A stretch of 64,000 nucleotides of DNA. Origin: Hetaerina americana. Taxonomy: Eukaryota; Arthropoda; Insecta; Odonata; Calopterygidae. The stretch's first letter is position 1, and each line of letters opens with the position of its first letter. The stretch lies in contig JAKTNV010000011.1 of the NCBI GenBank assembly GCA_022747635.1, forward strand, positions 13,370,704 to 13,434,703, written 5' to 3'. Of this stretch, positions 34,966 through 46,734 are shown in pieces. The notes under the pieces are model-generated. The model saw only the letters and a program-made list of their open reading frames with translations, made no database searches and was not told where the DNA came from. The position numbers and the translations under genes were made by a program.

Positions 34966-35499
34966 CCACGAATGAAAATAATTTGGATAATTTTGCCTAC
35001 ATGTACATGGGGCGCATTAGTGAGCTATACTTCTCTACTTGTACGAAAGAAGCCCCAGGTAACCAAAAGGACAACAATTCAAGTTGTATTAGACTAAGAA
35101 AAGGACGCTATGCTGCTTGGAATGAGAAAGAAAAATACTCTCCCCTACTAAGGCGGTCGGAGCCTTTTATTATGAGCAGAGGCATTGTTCCGTTCAGATA
35201 TAAGTAAAATGATATATTTTTATAATTTTTCACATCCAGTCGTGGTTGGCGCATTGTTTCATTTAGGAATGTTTCATAAACTTCTTGCGGCAATTTTCAT
35301 CGTTCGTGGATAGTTAGGACATTGTTTTGTCCTGGAATGTTCGCGAAGCCTCTTCAAGATTCACTCGCGACGCATAAGAGTTGAGTAATTGTGAACTCCA
35401 CGATAGATAACTATTTTTTTGTAATATATTATTGTTGGGACATAGTTTATCATGCATGTTTCTGTTAATTTGATAACACTTACCTTATACGTCTAAGAT
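34966..35499. other. Intergenic sequence, no feature recognised
   Basis: No gene or repeat family assigned. Confidence 0.5.
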
Positions 35500-36225
35500 T
35501 AAGATCAATACAAACAAAGCAAAAGTGAGGAGAATTTCATGATGAGATGGGGAAAGGCTAAGCCAAATCTGGAGGACAAAAATTGGAACAGGAGGAACAG
35601 TTTTGCCATGACGAAAATGTTTTCGACAAAGTTGGTCGAAGTTGTAGGGATGTTAGATGAAGATTTGCAATCGGTGAAGACATTTTCAAAAGGAAGAGTA
35701 AATAATTTGATTTAGAATGGTAACAAAAGACTCGTCAGAATTTTTTTGGGGAACGTGGTTTTCTTCGGCCGGGAAATATAGTAATTTTTTTGCAAAATGG
35801 CAGGCTTACAATTAAAAGAGAGGAGCATTTTTAAATGTGGGCGTGCAGAATGATGTAAAAGGCATAATGGTCAAGGAAGAAAACAAACGAGGAAGTGCTA
35901 GGTATTGTAAGAAGGGAGCTGAGCCCTCTCTTTTATTGGGAGATTTTTGGGAGAAATGCAAAGGAGGCAGTAAATACGAATGCAGATAACTTTGAATAGC
36001 AATGGGGTACATAGAGGGGAGGACGTTAGGCAAGCGAGGAAGGGGAAGGTGTTTTTAAGGTATTTTGGACGGAGTGAAGGAAGTATACGTAGTTTAAGAA
36101 TGCTTTATTGTAGCGTGGGGTTGTTGGCTGTGTTTTCTTAAGAGAGTACAAGAAATGTAGTGGTGTACAGTGTGTGCCTATCCAAAGTGCAAAAAGTACT
36201 TTACACGGTAGAATAGCAATTGAGC
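35500..36225 (+). pseudogene. RTE-like relic, C-terminal half to tail
   Basis: It reads in pieces 'GQKLEQEEQF' (35568-35605), 'TNEEVLGIVRRELSPLLLG' (35885-35945), 'EGRTLGKRGRG' (36010-36045) and 'VYVV*ECFI'. The tail is 'gtgcctatccaaagtgcaaa' with a broken hairpin 'tacacggtag'. The order follows the intact copy, with internal deletions and many stops. An older copy. Confidence 0.82.
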
Positions 36226-36807
36226 CGTGAACCTCGCTTTCTTACGGCATAGGTGAAGTCATAACAACCGTTTTTAAATTTATTTCGTTGGACTCTCTTC
36301 CTGTTATAATATTTACCTTACTAAGTACGTGCTAAATATATATCCTTCAATACTTCCTTCCCCTCTGTCACAATAATGCCCTGTTTCATTTATTGTTACT
36401 GTATTCCTGAAACCAATAATATTCATCGTTTGAATTAATGGTTCCTTTGATTCAACATTCACCCTTGACCTCAATCTTTGGCCATTCATTATTCACTTCC
36501 CTCTTGAATTTATTTGCTCATTCCACTCCCATTCATTATCTCAACTAGACCAAAATGTCATGTCATACGTACTCTCTTCATACTTCTCTATTACTGGTGA
36601 ACTTAGTCCACTTTTACAAGTGATCCACTCGCCCCTTGCCCTCTCTCTCTGAAATATTTTATTCAAACGCTCTTTAAGTACTTTCAGGCTTGCCGCTAGG
36701 TAGGAAAGTGACTGGGAAATTCATTCTCAAAATCTTTAAAACAATTTTGGTATGGGAAGACACGCTACCTCTGGTATAGCACCCCCCCATGTATAAGTAC
36801 ACAGTGG

Positions 36808-36809
<2 letters not shown>
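36226..36809. other. Intergenic sequence, no feature recognised
   Basis: T/C-rich with no gene assigned. 'ctctgtcacaataatgccct' at 36365 loosely resembles 1998-2020, possibly an unnamed old repeat. Confidence 0.4.
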
Positions 36810-36810
<1 letters not shown>

Positions 36811-36849
<39 letters not shown>

Positions 36850-36868
36850 TTATTTATTTATTTATATT
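36811..36868. repeat. (TA)n/(TTTA)n microsatellite
   Basis: Pure TA to about 36844, then TTTA units. Confidence 0.95.
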
Positions 36869-38299
36869 TATATATGAAATGCATAGTAGTCAACAAAACC
36901 TGGAAGAGCCACCTGGAAGGAATCCTTGCCTATGAAACCCCATTTCTTTGTCTCTCTCCGTCCCCACTGGCCTTTCTCAGACTTCCTTCATCCTCAATTT
37001 TGATATCTTCCGCGGTCTCTTCCTCTCTTGTTTCCGTCTCAGCTAATTCCTCCTTGTCTGTCCGATTGGGTAGATGACAGCGATAAACAAAAAGAGGGAA
37101 GAGTAGAGTACATGAAGAAAATATTAAGCGGTGGATTCGAAATCGGGAGACAAGATAATCCCATCGCCGTCCTATGACGATGAAATGGTCATCTCTCTCT
37201 CGGTCACACACACACTCACTCACAGAATGATAGTATCACGCGTAAATATTGCCACCTCTTCGAATAAGCCGGAGAAACCAGTTTTTTGTCTTGCGAAGGT
37301 CGTGATCTGTCTTTCCATTCATTCCCGAGATGATATTTTTCCGTCCGACACTTCCCAGTAACCGCTTCTTCCTTCCTTCCTGACATCGCTTTAATACGTG
37401 ACACCGCTTTTAATGTTATCCTCATATTTCTTGGCGTAAAGGACGTATAGAAGCTGGAAGATTTATTGACTACATGTGCTTCAATAAGATGCGAGTATAT
37501 CTTTGAAATCTTGCCACAGTTAATTTTTTTCATAAACACCCTTAAAAGAAATGTTTTTCTTATCTTGATGATGGTTTTTTTATCAAGAATAGTCGTATTT
37601 TGGCTTCGATAAAAGAATAAACTCACAGCGCAAGTTATTTATAATCATTGGATAGTCTAAACTGTTACAGTAGCTTGATTCTAAAAAGCATATGTTATTA
37701 TAGTTCACTTCGTAGATCTTGGCAGAAAGCGTTCTCGTCTCGTTTCCAAATTATTTAGATATGCCAATTAATAGTTTTTATCCTCTCGACATCGCAGATT
37801 TTGATTTTTTTTGATACTTCAAAGTTTACATGAATTGTTTGCATTTAAAAAAATTAGAAAGTGACATGGGTGGTAAAATTTAATTTAAAATTTGTTTTAA
37901 GTCGCTACTTTATAATTATGTATCTAATTAATAAAACAGTTTCTGGCCTCACTTGGTAGAAATTCTTCAAATTGAGCTTATGATTAAAATTAATAATTAA
38001 ATGATGTTATACCATGACGAAACCTTGGTCGTAAATAAAAGTTTTTTTTATGTGGAAAAGCCAAGTGGTTTAATTTTAAGTTCAAAATGTACCTAATTGT
38101 AAAATAAAAGAATTCAAACATTCGAGTTCATGTCTATATTAGCTAATTCTTTACTAATTAGGTGTATAATATCGATAAATATCTCTTGTCCTCACCGTAA
38201 ATGTCATCCATCCATCTAATTATTCATTCAAGCTATTTTACTTATTAAAGGTATGTATTCGACGAACTTTAACGACTATAATCTTTCACGAGAACTATA
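36869..38299. other. Intergenic sequence, no gene recognised
   Basis: A minus-strand frame of 136 codons (37216-37626) and one of 97 codons (36930-37223) have no recognisable domain. The second lies in moderately CpG-rich DNA. Nothing else was assigned. Confidence 0.45.
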
Positions 38300-38830
38300 T
38301 TTTGTTTTTTATACCTTATTTTCTTATTAGTACCTTTTACCGTTCCTTACAAAGTCTCTTGACGAAGTGTCTTCACTTCCTTCCCCTATCCCGCTTACTT
38401 ACAGGTCTGTTACCTTCCTATTGTTCTCTCTATTATGTCCTTCAACATTCCAGTTTGCCTCTTAAAATTATCCCCACCTATCCATTTTCTCTGCTCTTTT
38501 TGGATTTCCCCCATGGCAGTTTCCTTTCTTCGTCCACCGCATTTTAAACCCACCCATCTCAATGACCTGCAATCTACGCTTAGTTTCTTGCCTCAGGGTC
38601 CATGTTTCACAATCATAAAGCACTGCCTTACATGCTAAAATTGTTCCTAATCTTTTCTTTACATTCTCATTCAGGTGTAACCGTGATCATTTCTCTTCTT
38701 GTAAACATCTTTTTCTTTAATTTAGTCATTTCCCCAAATCTCCTTACAATATATCCATTTTCCTTTCAAATACTTTCGAGTCGGATGAACTACACCTCCT
38801 GCAATAGTTTATCCTCCTAATTTAATATTT
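38300..38830 (-). pseudogene. Second-lineage RTE superfamily relic, minus strand
   Basis: Minus-strand translation includes 'YDCETWTLRQETKRRLQVIEMG' and 'MRWTKKG', matching the pattern Y.(A/C)ETW.L......L...E.w..R.....WT of these reverse transcriptases. Upstream minus-strand words (KENGYIVRRFGEMTKLKKK) fit the preceding region. Closer to the 25.2-kb relic than to the intact copy. Confidence 0.72.
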
Positions 38831-39004
38831 AAAAGAGGTCGTGCATCACTGATTTGAAACTTTCCAAAAATATTACTTTTCAATGAAATATATCATCCTT
38901 GTTAGAAGAAAGACCGAGGCAGATGAAATTCATCTTCAAATTTTAACCATTGTATAATAATTAATTTATTGGTAAAAACATTCTCTTATTGTATAAAAGA
39001 AGCG

Positions 39005-39483
39005 CGAGGTGTGTCCAAAAACTATCCGACCTGCGCTCATAGCATCCTTCAAAATTAGTAGTCCCCATTTGATTGAACCACACGCTCCTAGCGGTGATTC
39101 CACATCTTAATGCAGTCCTCCAACGCAGATTTTGGTCCTTCAGCTCGCGCGTCGCATTACTCTGAATCGTCTCGATGTCGTCGAACCGCTTTCCTTTGAG
39201 CGCCATTTTCAATTTTGTGAACATCCGATAGTCGCTGGGAGCTATGTTGGGATTGTACGGAGGTTGGCGAAGCTGTACAATCGTATGTTTTGCCAAAAAT
39301 TGCTGCAAAAGGTTCGATGAATGCGCTGGTGCCTTATCGTGGTGAAGGAGCCAGTCACCGCTTGGCCAGAGATGCGGTCGTTTTCTTCTCACGGCATCAC
39401 GAAATCTTTTCAGAACTTCAACGTAATATTCTTTGTCGATCGTCTGACCTCTTGAAGAAAATTTGTAGGGCACAACACCCTGA
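39005..39483 (-). pseudogene. Mariner transposase, C-terminal half, with one terminal repeat
   Basis: The minus-strand frame runs from about 39482 past the element's end. It contains GVVPYKF, 'GQTIDKEYYVEVLKRFRDAV', 'RRKRPHLW', the second catalytic aspartate in LLHHDKAPAH and the third in NIAPSDY. Exactly 34 residues lie between these two aspartates, the D34D spacing of mariner. The third aspartate is followed by KLKMALKGKRFDD. The first aspartate and the DNA-binding domain are missing. The 3' inverted repeat (aggtgtgtccaaaaactatc) lies at about 39006-39031. No 5' end is found, so the copy is truncated at about 39483. The first codon of the open frame is GTG, not a real start. Confidence 0.93.
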
Positions 39484-39895
39484 TTAAATAATTAAAAATA
39501 CGCAATTGGATACTTTTAGGATACCCCTCGTCTAATGTTTCAAATATGTCTAGGAATCTATTCCAAACACAAAATGCCACTGATGTTTTATAATCCATCA
39601 CTCAGTACTGAGGGTAAAAAACATTTATCAGCGCATATCAGTGTATTGTACCGAAAACATACTTTTGCAGATAAATAGAGGAAAAAGATGTATTTTTGCA
39701 CATTGATAAAATAAAAGTCTTTATGCCTAATCCACTGATGCTCAGTCTCGTGTATCCGGTCGTATTTTGGCGAGTTTGACATCCTTAGGATATTTTAAGT
39801 TTAAAATTTTCTATACTGTGAAAGTACGCTTCAAATTGAGCCTCCATGCACCCGCATCTAAACTACTTGCTTGTGTCATAAACTCAGTTTAACTT
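39484..39895. other. Intergenic sequence, no feature recognised
   Basis: AT-rich flank of the truncated mariner. No continuation of transposase sequence was seen. Confidence 0.5.
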
Positions 39896-39898
39896 TGC

Positions 39899-40960
39899 TT
39901 GTTGTCCAAGAGGGAGGAACAAGACTTGGGTGTTTTCTCCCTCCTTCCCCCATCTCTTTCATTTTTATTCCGATCCCGCATTTATACTTCTCCTCACATA
40001 TCCTTCCTTCATCTCTTCCATTCTTCTTATCCACCTAACCGCACTCTTTCAACGCAGTTCTGCCACATTTTTATTTTCAGGAGAAGTCACACGATCCCCT
40101 TTCTTCCATCCTTCCTTTTCTTTCTTTACAATCCTGTCTCCTTCTCCTCAAGAAATCCTTTTACCGCCACCCACACGTATCATATCGTCCTGGCTCTTTT
40201 TAAGCCCCCCAACCCAGCCGTTCTCAACCCCCCCTCTCCCCACCCATTCCACTCTCTGCCACCCTCCCAGCCCTAACCACCCTCCGCGCCGCACTAACCC
40301 AAAACCCCTCGGTGTCCACTTCTCCCCTTTTGCCTCCTCCCCCACCTTTTTCACCCACACCCCTCAACTGTGTAACCTCTTCTCACGTCGGCACATCCGT
40401 CCGTACCACACACCCTTCTTGTGGCAGAGAGGGGGACTCCACAGAGAGAGAGAGCGGAAATCCACACTTTCCCTATCACGTCCAATCATGGCCAGGTCCC
40501 ACCCCACTTTCCCTCCTCTCCGACACGCCGGTCAGGGGCTGTCACTCCCAAGTGCTCCCTCATCCACCCCTACCCACCGGCAAGGCATACTCTCTCTCCC
40601 TCCGTCGCAAGCAACCCCCCACGCAAAGTATCCCTCACCCACCCCCATTCCTCTCTCCTTTCCCTTCTCTCCTTCACCACCGTTCCATTTCAACCCCAAG
40701 AACTTTTCTTCCCTCTTCTCTCCATCCATTTTATTTTGCTTTCCAAATTCCCATCCACCTTCTTCCCTCTTAACTCTCAGGATCGGTGGCTTTTCGAGCG
40801 TGAGTCTTTATCTATCCCCGCCTTCTTCTTCACTCCCGGCATATCCTCCTCACGCCTCGTAAACCCCCCTCAAACCGGAAAAGGAGCCAGGCATAGCGGG
40901 AATGGTGGTTGGGTTAGGGTACAGCTCAAAGAGTAAATGGATCTAAATATAGTTCTCTCT
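39899..40960. other. C/T-rich island with the longest spurious frames
   Basis: Strongly pyrimidine-rich plus strand. All three forward frames stay open for long stretches (310, 171 and 153 codons). Three simultaneous open frames and S/P/F/L-only composition argue against coding. A CpG-bearing edge lies at 40860-40930. Confidence 0.65.
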
Positions 40961-41499
40961 CTAGGCACCATGCTGAGAGAGGGAAACTTTCCTGTCTCCC
41001 AAAATGATCTCGCGAGCTTGCCCACCCAATGTGCGTGTCTGGAAACTTCGTAACGTCTGAGTCATAGTTTTCAACGACCCCTTTGGGGTGCTCATACGGA
41101 ATTAGTAAACTGATAAGGGTATAGGGAGAAAGCGTTGTGCAGGGCGGAGAAAGATTTTAAGTAATGCTAAGGAGTTCATTGACTATCTTTTTTGGTTTTT
41201 CGGGACATGTGTGTAGGGGAAGTGTCAGTCAATTAGTTGGAGATTACGAAAAGGGTTGGAAATGCGAATATCGAATTGTGAAATCGGATATTTGGGCAAC
41301 GTAAATATATTTGAAAAACTCATCCCTTTAGGCAGTTAGTTTTTTCGTTGAGTGAAGGAAGTTGCACGCATTATATTCTGTTTTTTCATGTGTAATTTAA
41401 ACCTTATTATAATTGAGTAATAAATCCACTAATATCAATTGTTATGCAATTTATTATTTATAGTTAATAAAGACGTTTATCTTTCTATCTATTATATAA
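40961..41499. other. Intergenic sequence, no feature recognised
   Basis: No gene or repeat family assigned. Confidence 0.5.
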
Positions 41500-41514
41500 A
41501 CACATGTATATTCA

Positions 41515-41546
41515 TATATATTTATATATTTTCTATATATATATTC

Positions 41547-41622
<76 letters not shown>
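41515..41622. repeat. (TA)n microsatellite
   Basis: TA repeats with TTTA and TCTA interruptions. No RTE tail lies at either edge. Confidence 0.96.
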
Positions 41623-41625
<3 letters not shown>

Positions 41626-42664
41626 AAAATATAACACAAAAATATGATAGATAACACGTAAAAGAACTCTCACATTTCAGAAAGTTTACGCTTTCAGCCT
41701 TCTCTTAGGCCGTCTTCAGCCCAGACTGGAAGTTCTCGGGAGGAGGGAATGCGGAGTATGTGGGGAGGCGCAGGGTATGCTGGGAAGGGAATTTTATCCC
41801 CTATCTTCTTTCCCTCTATTACAATATCCTTTTTTAACTCCATCCTCGTCTTCTATTTCCCACCCTTGTTCTGCAATCCACGTCTCAATTTACCCTTCCT
41901 GTCTCCCACTCCCTAGCCATCCCTTCTAGAAAATATCAGGTTTCTTTACGGGGTCAATTTTATTCCTGATAATGCAACGTAACCATTATGAAACCGTTAG
42001 TACGCAAATATAATTACTGCAAATATATGAATAAATTTGGTTTTGGGAAGCTTTTTTCGTGCCTTTGTAATCCACAGCAATATTCTTTGCGACTTAAACA
42101 TTTAAAAATATTTTTAGCAGCCATTAATCCACCACTAGGGTGTGAATACATTGAATATTATTTGAAATTTTTTACTTTAGTATGTTCTATTGTGATGTTT
42201 TATCGCGTTGTGATACATTGGTGGGTATACGTATAGTTCTAAAGTTTAACTGCAAGGCCGTGAGTTCAAACCATGGGTCATGCCATTTGATACCCTCAAA
42301 ATATTAAGAGCTATGCGATTTTCTGCTACCTAAAATATTTAAAGAAACCGAATTTTCGTTAAGTGCAAGGTACTATTCAGAACCGCTATACCCTGAATAG
42401 CTGATAATTGTAAGAAGGAAGGTGATTGAAAAGGAAAATGAACAAAGATGTACTAGACATGGTATGGGAGGATAGAGGGAGAAATCTAAAGAGGAAATAA
42501 TAATGTCGAAAATGTTTCTTTATAAAAATTTCGCCTTCATTTTGAAATCATTTCGTCAAATATACGTAAAATCAATATCAATAATGTTAAACAACTGGGT
42601 AATCCATCAAGGAGAGCGTTTCGTTATATGGCCTGATAGCCCCTGGGGGAAGAACATAAACAAA
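41623..42664. other. Intergenic sequence; one weak tRNA-like box
   Basis: 'gtgagttcaaaccatgggtc' at 42260-42280 fits a B box, but no A box or second copy was found. The rest is unassigned. Confidence 0.4.
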
Positions 42665-43540
42665 TTTACATCTACATAATTCCCATCAAGCTGCCGCAAG
42701 AGCGTGTGTCGGGGGGTGTTAAGTCATCAGCAATGGATGTACAATAACAGTCATTACGCCTCTATCCAAATATCAGTTCGAACATGGACTCGAACAAAGT
42801 TATTTGAAAGTGTCGAAAGAAGGTCATGGGATGGTCAGTGACAGGATATTGGAGATAAATTATAATTAACAATTTGCATTTTCTCTGTAGTATTTTTATT
42901 CACACGACCAGGGTTTCAACACTTTGTGTCATCTTCAGGTTTCTGTTATGAAAATGACAGTAAAAGTGGTGTAACCCGGGTTGTTTGAATAAAAATACTA
43001 TAGTGGAAATCACGTTTGTTAATTATCATTTATATCCAATATGGAAAGTTTCCACAAAGTTAAGCCATGAAACTATACGTTTCGCAATAACAGGATGTAT
43101 TTAAATCATGCGGGAAGAGTGTAAAAAGGACGATCTTTATAAAATGAATTTAGAATATCGACAAAATTCAAGTATACTCATTACCATTACTAAATACCTC
43201 TTTGGCGCCTGCGATCATATCTCTTTTTAATCTCCATTCGTGCGAGGAAAAAATTACATTTTTTATTTATCTATTCTATTATCTATCTTCCAAATTTTAC
43301 GTGCGTTATCTGATTTACAATAGCGAATCGGGGCCTGTAATATGCTTTGAACATCATTCGGATAAATGACTTGCCCCAAATTTACGAAGTAAATTTAACT
43401 TTTATTTCAACTTACGGTCAACAGATTGCTCCAATACTAAATCTGCCCACATTCCAGCCGTTAAAATTTACATTTTTTTGCAACTTCCTAGGAAATCGCA
43501 CGAAGGTACATGGGAAGGTACCAGACCATACCCCGAACGT
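42665..43540 (+). repeat. Repeat D copy, interrupted by a palindromic element
   Basis: The head 'catctacataattcccatca' and 'gccgcaagagcgtgtgtcgg' starts at 42668. The far part 'cggggcctgtaatatgcttt' and 'acttacggtcaacagattg' (43329-43430) matches 18745-18840. Between them sits the 165-bp palindromic element (42862-43026). Confidence 0.7.
42862..43026. repeat. Palindromic element with hammerhead-like core
   Basis: Inverted arms of about 80 bp begin 'ataattaacaa' on both sides and share 'tagtatttttattca'. On the minus strand of the left arm, CTGAAGA (42938-42932), a 5-bp stem (gacac/gtgtt) and GAAAC (42917-42913) fit the hammerhead core pattern CUGANGA - stem II - GAAA. Hammerhead motifs are known in terminal repeats of Penelope-like elements. 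Self-cleavage here is only a hypothesis. Confidence 0.65.
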
Positions 43541-43589
43541 ACGAGTTATTTTTTTAAATAAATCCTATGGGTCACTCAATTAATGAACG

Positions 43590-43735
43590 CATTAGATGGG
43601 ATAGCAGAAGATTTGGAGAGATAGGAGACTTGATAGGAGCAGGAATGAATGCAGGTGAGAAATCCATACATTTATTAATGTTTACTGATGATCAAGCCTT
43701 TGATAAGCCAGAGGGCCTAGGGTTTATTATCATTT
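43590..43735 (+). pseudogene. RTE-like relic, catalytic motif region (left of repeat D)
   Basis: The frame reads 'GEKSIHLLMFTDDQAFDKPEGLG', matching 'GGFVKSVRFADDQALVCQSAKGLQ'. The catalytic DD pair is still visible. Repeat D interrupts the copy; RTE sequence resumes near 44295. Confidence 0.78.
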
Positions 43736-44294
43736 ACTTCTAAATCATACCCCGCAAGCCGCCGAGGGGGCCTGTGGTGTTATGTCACCACCTGTAAAAT
43801 GGAATAAAACCACGTGCAAAACCAACATACTCAGTATACATGCAAACCAACACCCACAGAGGCGTATATATTAATGCACAAACCTTTTTAACTTACACGC
43901 ATGCAAATGAATATACTATCAAATAACGTATACATGCACTTACAAATGTAATAAAATGTATCCAGTAACGTAGCAAATTAAAGCTGAAAAGGAGAAGGGG
44001 AAATTCTACTATCACATGGACAAACAACTCTTGGTCTTCGCCTCCAAAGACACAGGTAGAGAATGTGACACACCCCAGCAAACAGGCAGCGGGAGGGTCT
44101 CCCTCCCCCGCACAGAGAGACGCGAGGGATGGTAGTAGAAACTTGAAAACAAACAAAGCAGGGCAGGCAATACTGTAACGAGCGCAACGTTCTTTAATGC
44201 TTGTCCCATGGGGTCATCCGGGAGAGGCTTTGACTACAAAACACACAATCGTTCGTAAGTGAATTAGAAAACCGGTGTGATGAGTATGTGCTGA
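43736..44294 (+). repeat. Repeat D copy nested in RTE-like relic
   Basis: The head 'ccccgcaagccgccgagggg', 'ggaataaaaccacgtgcaaa' and 'gcacaaacctttttaactta' follow the D order. Its far half (43980-44290) does not match the other D copies. It is GC-rich with a CpG-bearing block (ctccctcccccgcacagaga), so either a D variant or a further insertion is present. Confidence 0.6.
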
Positions 44295-44795
44295 AAGTCA
44301 AGTAAACAAAAAAAAAGGTTTTCAAGAGAGAGAAAGGATAAGTTATACCTGTATGTTAACATTTGATCTAAAAGAGCGGACAGAACAGTTTACCTATCTT
44401 GGAAGTGCTTGGGATGATGATGGTCAAAGTTGGGATATGAGAAGAAGAACTTAGTTAAGCAAAGTAGCTTTCACCAATATGAGACGATCGATGGGAGGGA
44501 CGATGAGGAGGGATGTTAAGATGCTACGATATTGAAATATTTTATATAGAGTGGGGGGCGAAAACTTCATCATTTAAGTAAGATAAAAGGCATAGATAAG
44601 AAGCTTTTGAGCTGTGGTCGTGGAGAATGATGGATAAAGTAAAATGGACCGATATAAAAAGTATGTAAAGGTATGTATGCATTAAGTATGCAGGGAATGT
44701 AGAGATTATTCGTGGAAGAACTCCTTAGGAAGCAGAGAATTTTGATTGACGATGGACTGTTTGAAGAACCTAACGTAATCGGTAGAGTTTTAGTT
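44295..44795 (+). pseudogene. RTE-like relic, older subfamily (copy b)
   Basis: Reads 'EQFTYLGSAWDDDGQSWDMRRRT', 'LSKVAFTNMRRSMGG' and 'MDKVKWTDIK' with frame breaks, then a tail remnant 'gaacctaacgtaatcggtag' (44767-44785). It shares derived wording with 20041-20345. Together with 43590-43735 it is one insertion split by repeat D. Confidence 0.85.
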
Positions 44796-44811
44796 TGTAA
44801 TAAAGTGCATA

Positions 44812-45130
44812 TTCTGGTGTGAAGAAGTGTGAAAAAGATAAAATGGACTGAAAAGAAAACAAACGATCAAGTACTAGTCATGATGAAAGGTGAAGAGAGT
44901 AAATTTTTTGGGTAAAATCCAATGGAGACAGGAAATTTGAACACAGAAATTTTAAATTGGCGATCAAATCTCCAAAATTGTGATACATACTGTAGGATGT
45001 GAGGAATTCTAGTTAGGGGTAGGAGAAAAGTTGGTTTGTTGTACGGAAAGAAGGGAGGAAGTACGCGGGTTGGAAGAAGGGTTTATTCTAGTCTTGGTAT
45101 CACATTGTCTTTTATTTTTCGATGCTAAGG
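44812..45130 (+). pseudogene. RTE-like relic, C-terminal region, separate copy
   Basis: 'KKIKWTEKKTNDQVLVMMKGEES' is read at 44834-44905, then 'WRQEI', 'ENFKLAIKSPKL'-like and 'GRKYAGWKKGLF' (45048-45090). The order repeats that of the copy just upstream, so this is a second insertion or a tandem duplicate. Confidence 0.8.
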
Positions 45131-46160
45131 TACTGTTAAAATTTTGTCATTCTTGAGCGATAGGTGACCACACAACTAATTTATAATTTCCACATTCAAG
45201 TCGCCTTGACAGGGAATATGGAGACATAAACCCCCTTGAGATTCGATAACACTCAATTTAGTACTGTATGTGGTCTGGTATCACAGGTGCAAAAGGGGAT
45301 TGTGTCTCCGAATATCGGAGATACAATATTTGCAGTACCGTTCTTCTAACGTCCATTTTACCTTTGGACATGGTCGCTTTGAAATTATTCTCCTGTACCA
45401 ATCATCCAGCAAAACAGTTGAATAAAAAAATGACAATACTTTTAGGATAGTAGACATCGATTTGATGTTGAAAATGTGGTGCGAATACGAAATTCGTGCC
45501 GCCAGAGTTTCCAATGCGGTCACCTATTAATTTTTTTGTAACCCTTTTTTATAATTACCGGAAATCGAGATACCTCTGAAATAAATTTCCGGAAATAGTG
45601 GCTTCTAGTTACAGGACCGTAATTCCGTTTAATGAGATACGAAGATAATATCTCTTCATATTAATTCTCTGGTGGATAATTATCTCTCACATTAATCTTA
45701 GATTTAAAGATACGTTAGTATCTCTGTTACGTATATGGTGTGAATTATGCAACTAGTTAAATTCCGATGGGATTGGCAATATGATCTAATTTTGCTGCTA
45801 CAATGTGTGGAGGGATAATTTACCTCGGTGAACTCAATATACTATGTGCCGTTAAATTGCAAAAAAAGACAATCTATGTAAACCCGCATTGAAATTCGAA
45901 TTCTGGAAATTACAGCAGAGCTAACTCCACAATCGCTCGAGTACTTTAAGAATATTTCATCATTTTCCAGATAAAAAAATAAAAATAGATGTATCGATCA
46001 TGTTTCTCCACACCCCCCCCCCTCCTCTTGACACATGATCAAAGGTAAATACTAACGGGTTGCCTTGGTAATATTTCAAAACCTGCAATTTCTTCGTTCG
46101 AAAAATGAAAAAAACGAAGTTATTTATTTCACAGATCGCAGAACTTCAGCATTCCTAGGG
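45131..46160. other. Intergenic sequence, no feature recognised
   Basis: Recurrent words 'gagatacctctgaaataaat' and 'ttaccggaaat/ttccggaaat' (45560-45597) hint at an old inverted element, but boundaries could not be set. Confidence 0.4.
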
Positions 46161-46730
46161 ATACGAGAGCGTGGAGCAAGTTTTCCAATTTCTCATCGTG
46201 ATTAACAGCCCTCGCTTGCAATTCCCCCCATCTTTTCCGAATCTTCCCAGAGTTTTCATTCATGATTCAAGACGCCATAATTTCTATCCCACTTCTACCC
46301 ACACCACTATTCCCGAGATGTGCCACGTACAGACGTACCTTGTAGCATTTCGCGCGTGTCGTTTTGTACCCTGGCTTCGGGGATTCTGTCACTCCCACGG
46401 CCGCTACACGAGATACAGACCATATTCAATACTTCCATTTGTCTGCGGAGGCGCTTGCCCTCGCTCCCGTTCCAGACCTTCTTACCCCACGTTTCACCGA
46501 ACTCTTCCAGCTCTACCTCCTTCGTCTTTCAGCCTTGCTTTCCCTTTTACCAAGCTTCTCCAAGCTAACCCTCCAAGGGTGAATGGAGATTATTTGAAAG
46601 GAAGGTGGAGGAGCAACCCTGCGATGTCAAAACCAATTTACAAATGGAGGTCAATGAATATTTGCCTAATATATATTTCAGATAAGTGCCTTTTGGGGAC
46701 ATCATCATCTAAGTATTTCAACCATAAGAT
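46161..46730. other. C-rich, CpG-bearing block with a 224-codon open frame
   Basis: The frame at 46171-46845 starts MEQVFQFLIVINSPRLQF. It is cysteine/proline/serine/arginine-rich in its middle and has no recognisable domain. Its 3' part overlaps an RTE relic on the opposite strand. The composition shift at 46180-46580 explains the openness. I do not call it a gene, but it is the least repetitive long frame in the window. Confidence 0.4.
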
Positions 46731-46734
46731 AGAT

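Noticed and set aside
39930..40862. 310-codon open frame
   Set aside because: All three forward frames are open here, and the product is only S/P/F/L/T-rich. Pyrimidine-rich composition removes stop codons, so no gene is inferred.
43893..44209. Minus-strand frames of 65-87 codons over the GC-rich half of repeat D
   Set aside because: Three frames overlap, none with a domain; probably by-products of GC-rich repeat sequence.
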